Positions 1-11,154 of a DNA stretch of 64,000 bases are shown piece after piece. The stretch's first letter is position 1. Each line of letters begins with the position of its first letter. The DNA is taken from assembly GCA_001179505.1 (NCBI GenBank), contig CDMY01000238.1, forward strand, positions 62,001 through 126,000, written 5' to 3'. The notes under the pieces are model-generated. The model saw only the letters and a list, made by a program, of their open reading frames with translations. It did no database searches and had not been told where the DNA came from. The position numbers and the translations under genes were made by a program. Source of the stretch: Vitrella brassicaformis. Lineage: Eukaryota; Sar; Vitrellaceae.

Positions 1-109
1 GTCTCTCTGAGTACACGAACGGAGTGACGTCCAATCTTTTAAAAACATAGGTCTGTCTTCACGTCATGGGACGCAACTAGTAGCTAAACCGACATCAAGA
101 AAGCGTACG

Positions 110-1734
110 TCACAGGGCCCTCAGCTGCAGCACCGAATATCGCTGATAGACGGCCAGCTCATTCAGGACTTTTGGCAACTGCGCACACACACGCACACAC
201 TCGTCTATGCCCACACACGAAGTACAAGTATGTGTACGAGTGAGTGAGCAGCATGACCACTCACCTGCCAAATTCCATCGATGACGAAATGCGCGCCAGC
301 CCGATAGAGCTGCTCGTATACGGTTTTGATGCGGTCACTCAGCTGCCTGCACACACCCACACACGTGGATGGAGTCTTTCCACACACGGCGAAGGGCCGC
401 CTCACTTGCTTATCGACCCATCGATGTCGGCATCGGCTCTCTCGCTCACGAGACGACTTGTACGCGCCACACCTACTGTCCAGCACCTATGGACACATCC
501 ACTCACAGGCTGCACACGCACAGATAGGCTCCCAATGGCTTGTGGTACCCGGCATTGAGCCCCTCCTCTATGCCGCTGGCCGTGCTGCTCACGCGGACCA
601 CACTCGTGGCTGGGTACACACCTGCATAACCATGCAAACACGCAAAAAGCATGTGTTATGTGTGTCACGTGTACATGTGTTGTGTGTGCCTACCCAGTCT
701 GTGCATGAGGTGGAACACCAGCCACGGCTGGGGGGCCTTTGGGGAGGTCTCTCTGGTCGACAGAAAGGCGTCAGGCAGGAAACCCTCGCCGAAATACTCT
801 GCTCGGAGCTTGAAACCCTCAAGGGCCTCTGGAGGGACACACACAGTCGCATCGAAGCCTGTGTGAGGGCTGATAGATGTGCGTGTAGGTGTGCCGACCT
901 TCGTTGCAGTCAGCAATGACGGCGATCTTCAGCCCAGCCTCCTGAGTCGACGGGAAGAAAGGATATCTGAATTGGCGTGACGCAATGAGAGTGAGGTCCC
1001 CTCTTTGTCATTGCAGCAAACCTTGAGGCTCTTCAACGTCTCTGTGGCGTTCTGCAGGGGCATGTGTGCAGATGCCTCCAGATGTGCCCATATGTGTGTC
1101 TAGTGTGTGCACACGTACCTGTATCGGTTTGGATGTCCTCACAGTCTTCACGTACTCACTGTCAAAGGTCTGCACACAGGCGCAAGGATCAGGCCTCTGC
1201 GTACCTGGACAAATGAGCGCACCTGTATGAGCGATGGCACCACCCAGGCAGGGGCAGTGACGTTCGGCAATGCAAGATCAGTGGCCCCCTGAGCCGCCTC
1301 GCGCATACGATCTGCACACACACGCATCGCAACCAACGGTATAGGTCTGTCTGCCGTGTACAGGTAGGCATCTCACCTTCTGTCTTTTGACAAAGGTCCC
1401 GCAGCAATCCCACCTTGCCTGTGGCGTCCTGCACACGTGCAGATCTGCGTGGTTTTTCTCACTCACAGGGTGCTCCTGACTCACCATTGGGTGCGGGTCT
1501 CCCTCCACAAGGCGCGTTTCATCCTCACTCAGCTCAACGCCCTGCACAGAGCCACACACACACACACACACACACGAGTGCAACAGACAAAGGCAGAACT
1601 TCACTCACTCGCGATAGAAAGCTCTCTCGGAGTGCGTTCTGTGTGCCGTGGAGGCCATGGTCGAACCACACGCCTTCCAGATCAAGAATGACGGCACGCA
1701 GATCTGCAGATCCGTCGGAATGGCTGCAAATCAT
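110..1734 (-). CDS. Phosphonoacetaldehyde hydrolase-like HAD protein (phosphonatase family)
   Basis: Multi-exon gene of the HAD superfamily, closest by eye to phosphonoacetaldehyde hydrolase (PhnX), which splits phosphonoacetaldehyde into acetaldehyde and phosphate. Motif I is near the N-terminus (AVILDLEGVWFDHG, ~1690-1650), followed by a cap-like exon (GVELSEDETRLVEGD), then PDAFLSTRE...APQPW (~790-730), which matches the family's TPDDVPxGRPxPW segment. Next come SGIEEGLNAGYHKP (~575-530, the GD-xx-xxEGxNAG motif) and AHFVIDGIWQ (~290-260). The last exon reads LPKVLNELAVYQRYSVLQLRAL and stops at 110. The start at 1734 gives an N-terminus of family length. The nucleophile Asp is present, but the family's DxAGT reads DLEGV and the usual Asp of the GD motif is replaced (VRVSS), so activity is uncertain. 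The gene is head-to-head with the NMNAT-like gene, 254 bp apart. Confidence 0.72.
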
Positions 1735-1988
1735 GAATGAATGTACTCTTTCTTACCAACAGTGGCCTTCCTGCAGCGAAAGCCAGGGTCAAAAGGCGCC
1801 TCTCTCGCCAGCATCCGCCTCTGCGAGCTTAAAAGCTTGCGACCCAACCAACGGCCGCGACAAAACGGCCTCCGGCAGGAAAACCTGATGACGGAACAGG
1901 AACAAGGCAAGGACAACAGGGATACAGCGGGAGGTGCAGGGGAGGAAGCAGCGCATGAACAAGGGCACTGCAAGCGGCAGCAGTGGAG

Positions 1989-3168
1989 ATGCTTCCCTTG
2001 CCCACGTATACGTTGTCTGAGCGCATCAGGGATGCACAGCGACAAGGCAAGACGCGCGTCGCCGTGCTGATGCTCTCTGGCGCACTCAACCCTGTAAGGA
2101 TGGATAGACCGATGAAGACAGGTAGATCCAGTCAACCGCTGACAGTGTGTCTGTGGGTCGCTGTGTTCAGGTACACAATGGCCATTTGGAGGCCATGGAG
2201 GTGTGTCGCGCCGCCATTGAGACGTTCTTCGGTGTGGCTGTCGTTCAAGGTTGGTCTGACTTCTTCTGACACACAGACACGCCAGACACACAGACACAAT
2301 GCTGCATGGACTGATGTGTAGGTTATGTTATACCGTCCTCCGAGCGGTATGTCGACGGCAAGCAGGCCAAGAAAGGGCAGCCCTCGCTGAGCCTCGCCGA
2401 CCGCGTCACGCTGTGCGAGTTGCCTGCCAGGCACACCGGCCACCCCACAGGGATGGGGGCTGGTCGCCCTGGCTGTCGGTCTGCTCATGGGGTTGGCACT
2501 GCAGCTGGGCACTGGCCGAGTGAGCGATTGAATGATGGGGTGTGTAGGGAATGGTTCTTCGAATGAGCGTGTGTCTGGCTGGTTCGTTCAGGGAGCTTGC
2601 TAGCACCATCCCTCAGCGCATTGATATGAGGGGCATCCAGCTCGGTCCGTGTGTACTCACAAGCGGAAGCGGATCAGCTGAATGTGTGGCCTTGTCGTGT
2701 CGTGTTTGTTCAGAGGTGTGGGAGGTGGCCGGTGCGGACTTCGCTCTCCGTCGCAAGCTGTGGCGCCCACCACATTCACTCGACGAGCAGAGACACCGGC
2801 GTATCATCTGTTTGGAGCGGCAGCCAGCCACCGACACCATCAGACACGAGATTGTCCGACACACCCACCACCTGCCCCTCACTGCCACCGTGCGACAGCA
2901 GCACGTGACCGCACACATCGTGCCCTTCAGCTGCCATGGCAACATGCTTGTTGTCGGCGGCATGTTTGTGCTGTTGACCGGGGCGGGGACGCTGATGCGG
3001 CTGAGCGACGCCAGCAGCACACGTGTGCGGAAGGAGCTCGGGCGTGACGGTGGGCGTGAGATGGTGCGTGCCGGGTGGATGAGCAGAGAGGTGGTCGAGG
3101 CCATGCAGGGCATGCACTGGAGGCAGGAAGGAAGCTATGGTCGGCACAGACGCAGGTCGGGGGCCTAG
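1989..3168 (+). CDS. Nicotinamide/nicotinate mononucleotide adenylyltransferase (NMNAT)-like
   Basis: Likely joins NMN (or NaMN) with ATP to make NAD. The nucleotidyltransferase signature is rebuilt across an intron: GALNP ends exon 1 (2094) and VHNGHLEAMEVCRAAIE opens exon 2 (2172), giving GALNPVHNGHLEAM, which fits GxxxPxHxGH. Exon 3 (2323 on) reads YVIPSSERYVDG...SLSLADRVTLCEL, the family's substrate-loop and 'R-x-x-MCELA'-like helix. The last exon contains VAGADFALRRKLWRP and ends with the ISSTxxR-type motif as DASSTRVRKELGRDG (~3010-3050), followed by a C-terminal helix. The first in-frame ATG is at 1989; the frame is closed just upstream at 1956. The boundary of the exon near 2430-2600 is not settled. 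Family assignment is firm; substrate preference is not visible. Confidence 0.8.
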
Positions 3169-3655
3169 CTGGCAAGACGTATATACACATATGAGGAGGG
3201 GGGCGTGTGGGAGGCAGTTGAGTGCCTGTCTGCTCTCCAACTGTCTCTCTCACCCACAAATGCGCGAGAATGGCCGAAAGTGAAGACACATAAGGGCAGA
3301 TAGACGAATGCAATCATGGCACTGATTCCATGTGTCTGATGAGGCTACTTTGAATCCGTGCGCGCGTGCGTGCGTGCTGGATAGCGGGTCTTTTCGTGAT
3401 TAGCAACGCATCAATAGACGAAGGGCAAATTACATATGCAAAAAGTCTGTGTATAGGCATTCGTATGCAAGAGAGGACATTCGAGGACAGACATAACGAA
3501 AGACGAAAACAGAGGATCACGCCGTTTTCTTTGCGCGGCTATTAATTGTGAGAGGGAGATGACGGGAATAGTGCGCATCTCTCCCGAACGGTCTCTCCCA
3601 ACGCGTTATCTCCCTCCCGGCCGTATCTTTGCACCTTTCTCCTCCATTTTGCAAC
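3169..3655. other. Intergenic region, no gene seen
   Basis: About 490 bases between the NMNAT stop and the next start codon. It holds a GCGC/GTGC-rich patch near 3358-3380 and pyrimidine-rich sequence (CTCTCCC) just before the next ATG, probably the promoter and 5' leader of the following gene. Short reading frames here show no recognisable protein. Confidence 0.5.
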
Positions 3656-4947
3656 ATGGCAAACACAATGTCAGCGCCGCAAGCCCCTCAGCAGCAGCAG
3701 CAGATCAAGGTGACAAGCAAATCGCAAACAAGCTGGGGTCACTCTCGTCACACAGAACGTGGTTGTGTGTGTGTGCGTGTCAGATGGACGTCGAGAGCAC
3801 CAAGCAGGCATCTTCCTCGAGTCGCGTGTTGGTCATCGTCGGCAGCACTGCCCTCTATCTCGTGACGATGGCCGCCGTCTTCGGCCTCTGCTTTGCCGCC
3901 GTGCAGCGTCAGCCAAGCCAGAGAGGCCGACACACAATGACCTGGCAGCTCTCTCGTCATTTTCTTGTGTTTGGCAGTGTCGAAGGATATGCGTGTGTCT
4001 GAGGACGATCTGCTGGTGAGCAACAAGGACCAGGTGCCGCTGCGATTCAGCGAGGCCCTCAAGTTCGTGCCGCTGGAGGGCTTCGCCTTCCTGCCGCTCG
4101 CCGAGATGCAGAAAATGGCATCGCTGCACATCATGGTGGGCCAATGTGACACTCTGATGGGCCCTCACACTCGTGTGTGTTCTGTGTGTGTGTGCAGATC
4201 GGCAAGGACGGCGAGCGTGTGTACAACATTGAGGCCGTGTTCCGCGACCGCAAGACCAACACCACCGAGGCGCACCTGTCGCTCGGACACAAACTCGTGT
4301 CCGCACCTGGTCGGCTGAAAACACACACGCGGAGATCACTGTGGACACGGACGCTCGGGCACACCACTGTGATCAATGTGTGTGTGTGTGATGATCAGGC
4401 AAGTTCTCGTTAATTGACGAGAAGGGTGAGGTGGTCTACGCAGGCGAGTACGAATACGAGATTACCACGCTAGACAACGCCGTCAAGATCCACAAGGAGG
4501 GGGCGGTCGAGGAGAAGGGCAGCAACAGGCGCAGATTGATTGTCTCAAAAATTAGTGAGTGAAATGACCGCTTGCCGTGGGCGCATCATCCGCACAATTG
4601 CTTGAATGTGCGTTGTTGGTTCAGTCAACAAAATCCATTCCATCCTGGGGGGTGGCTACTATGGCGGCGGCTATTACGGTACGTATGCACATCGACACAC
4701 AACGACACGCGGCCACTGACATGTGTCTGGGCGTTTCTGTGTGCAGGTGGCGGCTATGGTCCCGGCGGCTATGGGGGCCCTGGCTACGGTACCTCTGCAC
4801 TTACAAAGCACACTTAGGCGCACCCACACCCGTGCTGACATGGATCTGTGTGCGTGTGTGTGAGTGTGTGCAGGCTACGGCAGAGGCTACGGCGGCCCCC
4901 GTTATGGATATCCCGGAGGATATGGCTATCCCTATGGCGGCTGGTGA
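3656..4947 (+). CDS. Single-pass membrane protein with Gly/Tyr-rich tail, unknown function
   Basis: Seven or so exons. The start ATG at 3656 opens MANTMSAPQAPQQQQQIK, spliced to MDVESTKQASSSS and then one clear hydrophobic segment (VLVIVGSTALYLVTMAAVF, ~3826-3885). This is followed by a soluble region (SKDMRVSEDDLL; FSEALKFVPLEGFAFLPL; GERVYNIEAVFRDRKTN; GKFSLIDEKGEVVYAGEYEY) that looks beta-rich but matches no family I recognise. The C-terminus is a GGYG/GYPGG repeat tail spread over three small exons whose introns all fall in phase 1 after a Tyr codon (near 4680, 4790, 4872), ending PYPYGGW-like at 4947. The alternating Gly/Tyr composition resembles tails that self-associate or sit in walls or glycine-rich matrices; that is inference. 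Confidence 0.68.
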
Positions 4948-6020
4948 ACACGGCAGCCGTGAGCATGAGCAGCACTTTCTTTGTCAATTCGTACACACGA
5001 GGGAGGGAGGGATGCAGGGAGAGAGGAAACATACATACGTATCGCACACAAAACGCTTCATAAGTAGTCCCAGCAGTGTTTTTGGGTTTTGGCCTGTAGC
5101 GAAACGAGCGACGAGATGCACAGATCCTAGCATTGCGCACGATTGACTCATGGCAGGCGCCACATTTTCTCATGTGTACGTGGGTGGGTGCGGGTGTGTT
5201 GTAAGTATTTCATGAAGTTCATGCGAGAGAGGACGGCGTGGCGCGAGGAAAGGAATGGCATTGGCTTTTACGTCACTCGATGCTACCTGTACACAGCACG
5301 CGTACACACACACATGACTCAACCGTGGCAATGGCTCTGTACACGTCTGTATGCGTATGCGGTGCGTTCGTTTAGTCAAACACACGTGTGGCACGTGTGA
5401 GTGAGTTTTTGTCTTTTTGTGAGTACACGTACACAGGAAGGATTGAAGCACTAAGGTGTGCGTGGAAAAGGCCATGCGAGAGAGCGGACGAGGACAGACA
5501 GACAGATGAGGACAAGCACGTATCGATCTGAGTGCGATACATCAGAGGGGCAGTGCAGCAGAGCAGCGAATTAAGAGTAACGAGGCGGACATGCAGTGCA
5601 GTCTGTGCTGCGGGGAATGCCGAACACTGAAGAGGATTTGCGTACAATGAATTCGATCCATCAAGCGCGCGGTCGGAAGAGGAATAGCCGAAAAGGGACA
5701 GGGAAACTTTCCGACGAACAGCCGAAAGGGACAGGAAAACTATCACATGAAGGGCACATGTAGATGGGTGAGTGTCCACACGCCGGGAATCGCCAACGAT
5801 CCGTGCAGGCGATTCGTTGGCGTAGATGGACCCTTCGGCGCCTGAAAGCAACAGGACGGAGCGACCGGACGTCAGGCATCTCTCCGATCTATCGCGCCTG
5901 CCCCGAAATGAGAAGGTCTGTGTACCCTCACAGAGAAGTTCCATCTATCACCTGCCTCTGTTTTCATTTCGTTTGTGTCTGTCAGGTGACGTTTTCAGCC
6001 GTCGTTTGGGAGGTGTCAGC
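4948..6020. other. Intergenic region with short direct repeat
   Basis: Over 1 kb without a supported gene. A short direct repeat (GCCGAAA(A)GGGACAGG followed by AAACT) occurs twice near 5686-5740. A 190-codon minus-strand frame at 5372-5944 has no recognisable domain and composition typical of chance. A possible upstream coding exon of the next gene begins with the ATG at 5826, in frame with the start at 6021. Confidence 0.45.
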
Positions 6021-9000
6021 ATGCCCACTGGACCCAAACAGCGCACGTAAGCATCAGTGTGTCCAACAAAGACGTGCTCACACTCGGGATGATCCATTCA
6101 TGTGCGGGTGTGTATACAGCCTGTGTGAGGGTCTGGTTGGTGGATCAGAGTTTTGCCCCTGACAGAGCAACAAGGCCGTCGGTGGCCCTCAAGGTGCGCT
6201 GGACGGTGGATGCACACACCCGTATATGCACCACCTGGTGCTGTGTGCTGCGTGGCAGCTACCTGTCGACATTCCCATGATGGCGGCTGGTGATATCCTC
6301 CATGTCGATGGGGCAACGGTAAGCAGGCCTGCCACCACACGCAGGCGCTCTCTCTGCACATGACATGTGCATGATGTAGGTCGACCCCAAGACCGTCATG
6401 ACGACCACCATCGTGCCCTCTGGCGACACATCTGCGTACGTCTGGCCGTCCTCTTTGCCCGAGCCCCCTTCACACGAGAACGCCACCTATGTGCTCGGGC
6501 CGAGCGGTGCGGTGGACGCTAGGATGGCGACACAACTGTGGGCGTGGGTGCAGACTTGGGGGAAGAGGCCGGCTGGCGGCAACGGGCAGACAGACATGAT
6601 TGGAGAGGTGAGCACATACAAACCACTTATGTACGGCCATCAGACCACCTTGTGGATTTGTTGCAGGTGGAGGATGTCAGTCTGTCGCCGTGCTTTCGAG
6701 TGAAGCTGTCGGCTGCTGACCAGACCCATGACGTGTGGGTGCTGTCTGAGGCACTGGGCTACCACCTGAAGAAGGCAAGACCACAGCAGACGGAAGACCC
6801 CCCACACACATTTGTCGCACTTCAGGGTGTAGAGGTCGGTGATATCCTTCATCTCAGTCGTCTAGAGCACATGCCTGGCGGCACAGGTACGATCCCCAGA
6901 CAGCAAATCATGCCTGCACACGCGACGCTTGTTGTCTCCATCCCAGGCTACATGTACACGACGTCGTCGTCCGCCGTCACCCGTCTGCCTGCCACCCACG
7001 CCGCTCGGCGCTCCACCTCTCCCCCGACAACCATCGCCCCCAGCTCCTTGGCAACCATCCCCGATCCATCTGTGTCGCCACGGAAGCCACCCGCAGCACC
7101 ACACATGCCCCCTGCCAGCAACGCAGCAGACAAGCCAGCAGACGTAACGGTGCGAGCGGTTGCATTGCCGACGACGGCTCTATCTGGATTCCCTTTAAAG
7201 GTCGCGCAGGCAGGTCGTGCCGTGGCAGCGGGCAAGGCTGACGGGGTAAGGGCTGTGGGCAGGGGGACGCCGATCGGCAGCAAGGGAGATGTGTCGGACT
7301 CATCAGACGGTGACCAAAAAGTGGATCGGACAAGGTGACCACATGACACACACACAGTGCACGTTCACGAAAATACACAAAGCTCCATCTGCACCCCTCT
7401 GTCTGTGTGTGGGTGCGCTTAGTCGCCCTGCCAACATCCGCTCGGTGTCAGCCACACCGACGCCGACGCCGACGCCGACGCCCACGCCCGTGATCGGCGA
7501 CCATCCATCACTGGTTACGGCCTGCCTGCACGTGCAGGACGGCGCCAACCGGGAGGGCCTCGGCGTGTGCAAGAAGTGTTACAACAAGGTAGGTAGGTCG
7601 GGGGATACCATACATACCGAGACACACCACTCACTCGATCGAACCATCCACAGTACAAGGACTGGGTGTGGGCGGAAGGGCGGCTGTCCGAGCGGCTCAT
7701 CGATGCCTTCAACAAGGGAGGGGACCTCGGGTTGGTCTTCTCCGAGTACGTCTTCCCATCCCCCAACAAGGTAAGCAACCGTGCCACGGCCGCAGCACAC
7801 GTGATGCACAATATCATGTGTGTGTGTGGTTGTGGGTGTGGCCAGTGCATCCCGCTTGCAGCCTTGGCAGAAATCAGGACAGGCAAGCTGACGCCCAAGC
7901 TGACCAAGAAACTCGTCAACGGCCGCAACGGCGGCCTGGACGAGATCGACGTCACCTGGTTCGTACTGAGGCAGATCCAGGTAGGTGCCCTCCTCCCCCT
8001 CCCCGTCCCCGCAACACAACACCCAATGCATGTGGGGATCGGGGTTGTGTTGCAGGAGCGGTATCAGCTCCCAGAAGGTCGCAAGACAGCGGTGTTCGAG
8101 CTGCCCACCAACATGACCGACGAGCCGCCGTCAGTCATCCGCAACAGAATGCCGCTGCCGGCGAATGACGACCAACCAGAGAACGAAGTCCCCCGGCAGA
8201 GGCGTCGCGCCCGCACACCAGCACCAGCACCCAACACGCTCACCAGTGCGGCCCCACCACAACAGAACAACTCATCAGAGGCAGCATTTGACGCCCCCGT
8301 GGCCCCCTTTGTCAGCAACGGGGCCCAACAGGGGGGTGATGGTGGCCTGATGGCCATGGCAGATGACGCAGAGGTACGTAGGACAAAAGACATGCGCAAA
8401 CGTCCTCATGTGATGGCCTTCATGTGCGCAGGTGTGCGTCAGTGTAGCAGTAGCACCAGCAGCTGGCGTGACTTTCAGCGTGGTAGGGTGGAATGTGATG
8501 TACGAGTCGACCGTGGGCACAGGGGCCACCAGCAAGCGCCGGATGGTCGTCAGAGCGATGCACAGCCACCTCCAGCCAGAGATCATGCTCATGCAGGTTT
8601 GTACGTATGTTCCACGGAGAGGAAAACATTTGTTTATGTGCCGAACATGTGTGTGTGCAGGAGGCCAGGTCCGTGTCTGAGCTGGTGGACGGCTCATATC
8701 GTATTACTGCTACAGGTCGGCGTGGTATCACACCTCTGTGTGCGAAGCCGTATGTGTGTGTATGCCTTTGTTTCAGGCGGTGTCGGCAGGGAGGATGCGG
8801 CCATCGCATGGGACGCCCGGCGTGTGACGCTGACGCCGATCCCGATAGATGGCGACATCTGGACGGTAGGCATCCACACACAGAGAACCCAGACATGGAC
8901 ATGATGGACATGATGTGTGTGCTGCACATGACGGTTGTGTGCAGGATGCGCTGAGTGCTCTAAAGGCCAGCGAGGCCTTCAACCGCGACTTCCGCATCCC

Positions 9001-9984
9001 AAAGAGGTACGTGTGCATTTGTGGGAAGGCACAGAGGCACGTGTGTGAGTGTGTATGCCTATGCAGGCAAGATGCGGAGGCCTTCATTGACGGCCTGCTG
9101 GCGGGTGGCGGCGCTGACCGACACAGACTGTGTGTTGGCCTCGTCACTGCAGAGGTGCAGTCACACATACTTATGGCCCTATGTGCGTGTGTCGATCTGT
9201 GTATGTGTGTGTGCCTATGAATGCAGGAGTCGCTTAGGTGTCTGGTGGCGTCATTCCACAACTACCACTGGCGAAGAGAGAACGAAACAGCATTCAACGC
9301 CATGACGGTACGACTGCACTGCAGAATTGTGTCTGTGCGCACAGAGGGACGGGCACTTTGTCTGTCCGCACACAGGTGGTTTTGGAGTTCCTGCGCATAG
9401 CGAGAGAGAGCGTTGCCGACGGCAGATACCCAATCCTGCTCCGTAAGTGCACACCATTCAACACAGATACGAATCCTTCTGGAGATTCGTCTACACGTGT
9501 GTGCCTGCAGATGTGGACGCCAACATCAACTTGGCCAAGCCACCAGGCCGTGATCCCCTGCAGCATCCGCCCATGGACCAGACACCATGGAAACTCCACA
9601 CGTATCAGGTATGCCCCCGCATGCCGTATACGCTTCATATCTGTGCTTGCGTGTCTACAAATGCCTTCATGCAATGCAGCCGTCTGCGCGCCGATTGTCC
9701 AAGTCGTGCATCGACTACTTCCTCTCCCTCAACCCGACTGCTGAGCGTGGTGGCTGTGTCATTGACGTGAAGGACGTGACGGCTGTCGACCTGAAGGAAT
9801 GCATCATGAACGAGAGTGTGGTGCCTCCCGCAGCTTTGCAGGTGATGAGAGACCAGGTGGCGCTCTCATCGCGGTCCAAGGATGGGTCCACTGTTGACTT
9901 TTCGAGAGAGGCTCTTAGCGAGACGCTAGATCACGACCCCATTAGGTGTACTGTCGTGTTGTCTGAGCGGCCGCCTACGGCATG
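6021..9984 (+). CDS. Large many-exon protein of unknown function, possible OB-fold-like N-terminus
   Basis: About 15 exons with consistent phases can be joined: MPTGPKQRT..., LPVDIPMMAAGDILHVDG, VDPKTVMTTTIVPSG, VEDVSLSPCFRVKL, GVEVGDILHLSRLE, a Pro/Ser/Thr-rich linker (6960-7330), a run of Thr-Pro (7455-7490), then a compact region with a CxH...CxxC pattern (ACLHVQDGANREGLGVCKKC, ~7520-7580). Further exons continue to a stop after ERPPTA at 9984. The repeated 'GDILH' strands resemble the beta strands of OB folds such as those in telomere or single-strand-DNA binding proteins; this is only a resemblance. I do not recognise the rest. An in-frame ATG at 5826 is an alternative start. Some exons (8640-9430) are short and their limits are approximate. 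It may be two genes. Confidence 0.5.
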
Positions 9985-10031
9985 AATGTGGATAGGGAGG
10001 GATGCGTGAGAGGTGTCTGCAGTTGTGACGC

Positions 10032-10860
10032 AATGAGTTGCTTGCACGGAAACAAACCGGGATTTCACAAGTGCACTGCTGTCACACATCATCGTGCAAC
10101 CTGCCTTGTCCTGAACTCGCGTACATCGTGTTTGTCATGTGTCCTTGTGTGTGTGTGTGTGTGTGTGTGTGTCTTGCGCAGACGGTGGTAGAGGGCAGCA
10201 CGGTGGCCAGGGTGTACGAGATGTTCATCTGCCAGTGGGTCGGGACGCCCAACAAACGGCTTCGGCTGCTCTACCGGTATGCACATTCACCCCCAGCCCC
10301 CTCCACCTATCGCTAGCCTAATCTCACTCTCTACTTGTGTGTTCTCCGTTTAGCGCCACACGCGATGGCCCGACGTACGGCGATCTCCTTCGGTGCGTGG
10401 GCAGCACCAAGGGCCTGGTCTTCGTCGTGCGCAAGAACCAGTACATCTTCGGCGCCTACATCAGCGAGGGCATCAAGTTGCCGGATGCTCCGATGCTCTA
10501 CAGCAGGTACGAGTGCGGCGGGTAGCAATTCTGCCTCAGCGGCAACTTTGACACGCCGACCAAGATAACCATTTCTCGACCGTACCTCGAGAGGTTGCCC
10601 GGAGGGACGGGGCAGCGGAGATTTGTGGGAACATCAGTATCAGGGGGCATATCTGTTCGCGCACCTGTGCCTGGGCCATGCCGAGACAGACATGGGTTTT
10701 TGTGCCGACATGCGCTGCTGCTGTGAGCCATCGATGTGCATGAACTGCCTGCGGGCTATCGGGGGTATGTGCACGAGCCAATCTCTTTCCCTGCACCGCT
10801 CGTTCTGGCAGCCGCATGAGCTTCCTGGCTGATGAGCTGGAAGTGCTCAGTGTGGTGTGA
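10032..10860 (+). pseudogene. TLDc-domain locus interrupted by an in-frame stop
   Basis: Encodes a clear TLDc domain (TBC/LysM-associated; linked to oxidative-stress resistance and V-ATPase regulation in other eukaryotes). Exon from ~10183: TVVEGSTVARVYEMF; exon from 10354: RDGPTYGDLLRCVG, GLVFVVRKNQYIFGAY, SEGIKLPD; then QFCLSGNFDTPTKI after the stop. The C-terminus is HELPAGYRG, an intron at 10766, and RMSFLADELEVLSVV ending at 10860. A TAG at 10523-10525 interrupts the frame between YECGG and QFCLSG, where intact family members read straight through. A 19-base GT...AG stretch covers it but removing it would shift the frame. The segment 10620-10730 also lacks an open path without another intron. 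So this is a decayed gene, a sequence error, or a real early stop. The first exon (ATG 10032, MSCLHGNKPGFHK) is a guess; the domain might instead belong to the gene upstream. Confidence 0.6.
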
Positions 10861-11154
10861 GCACCAGCAGCATGTGTGTGTGTGTGTGTGTGTGTGTTGA
10901 GAGGCTGCTGGTCGTCTCTCTCTTTAGCAGTGCACGTGGTGATTGATAATAGTCTGTAGTGCATCTATCTGCAGATGCATGGGTCATTGACATACGTGTC
11001 ATTCACTGTCTTCCGTGCAAAAAAAAAGACGAAAACTTACAGAAGCTGAGAGCGCTTATGCTTATGGGCCGCAGGCGAGAATTCTCGTCGGGAGACAGAA
11101 TTTACAATTCTATATATAAAACAAAACACCTGGTGCCGCGCCTTCAGTTTTTTC

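Noticed and set aside
244-919. Overlapping + strand ORFs at the left edge
   Set aside because: Shadows of the phosphonatase-like gene, whose exons match a known family on the - strand.
5372-5944. 190-codon - strand ORF
   Set aside because: Ser/Leu-rich, no domain, no splice-supported partners; treated as chance in an intergenic region.
10516-10534. 19-base micro-intron (GT...AG) that would remove the TAG in the TLDc domain
   Set aside because: Removing 19 bases shifts the frame away from QFCLSGNFDTPTKI, so it cannot rescue the domain.
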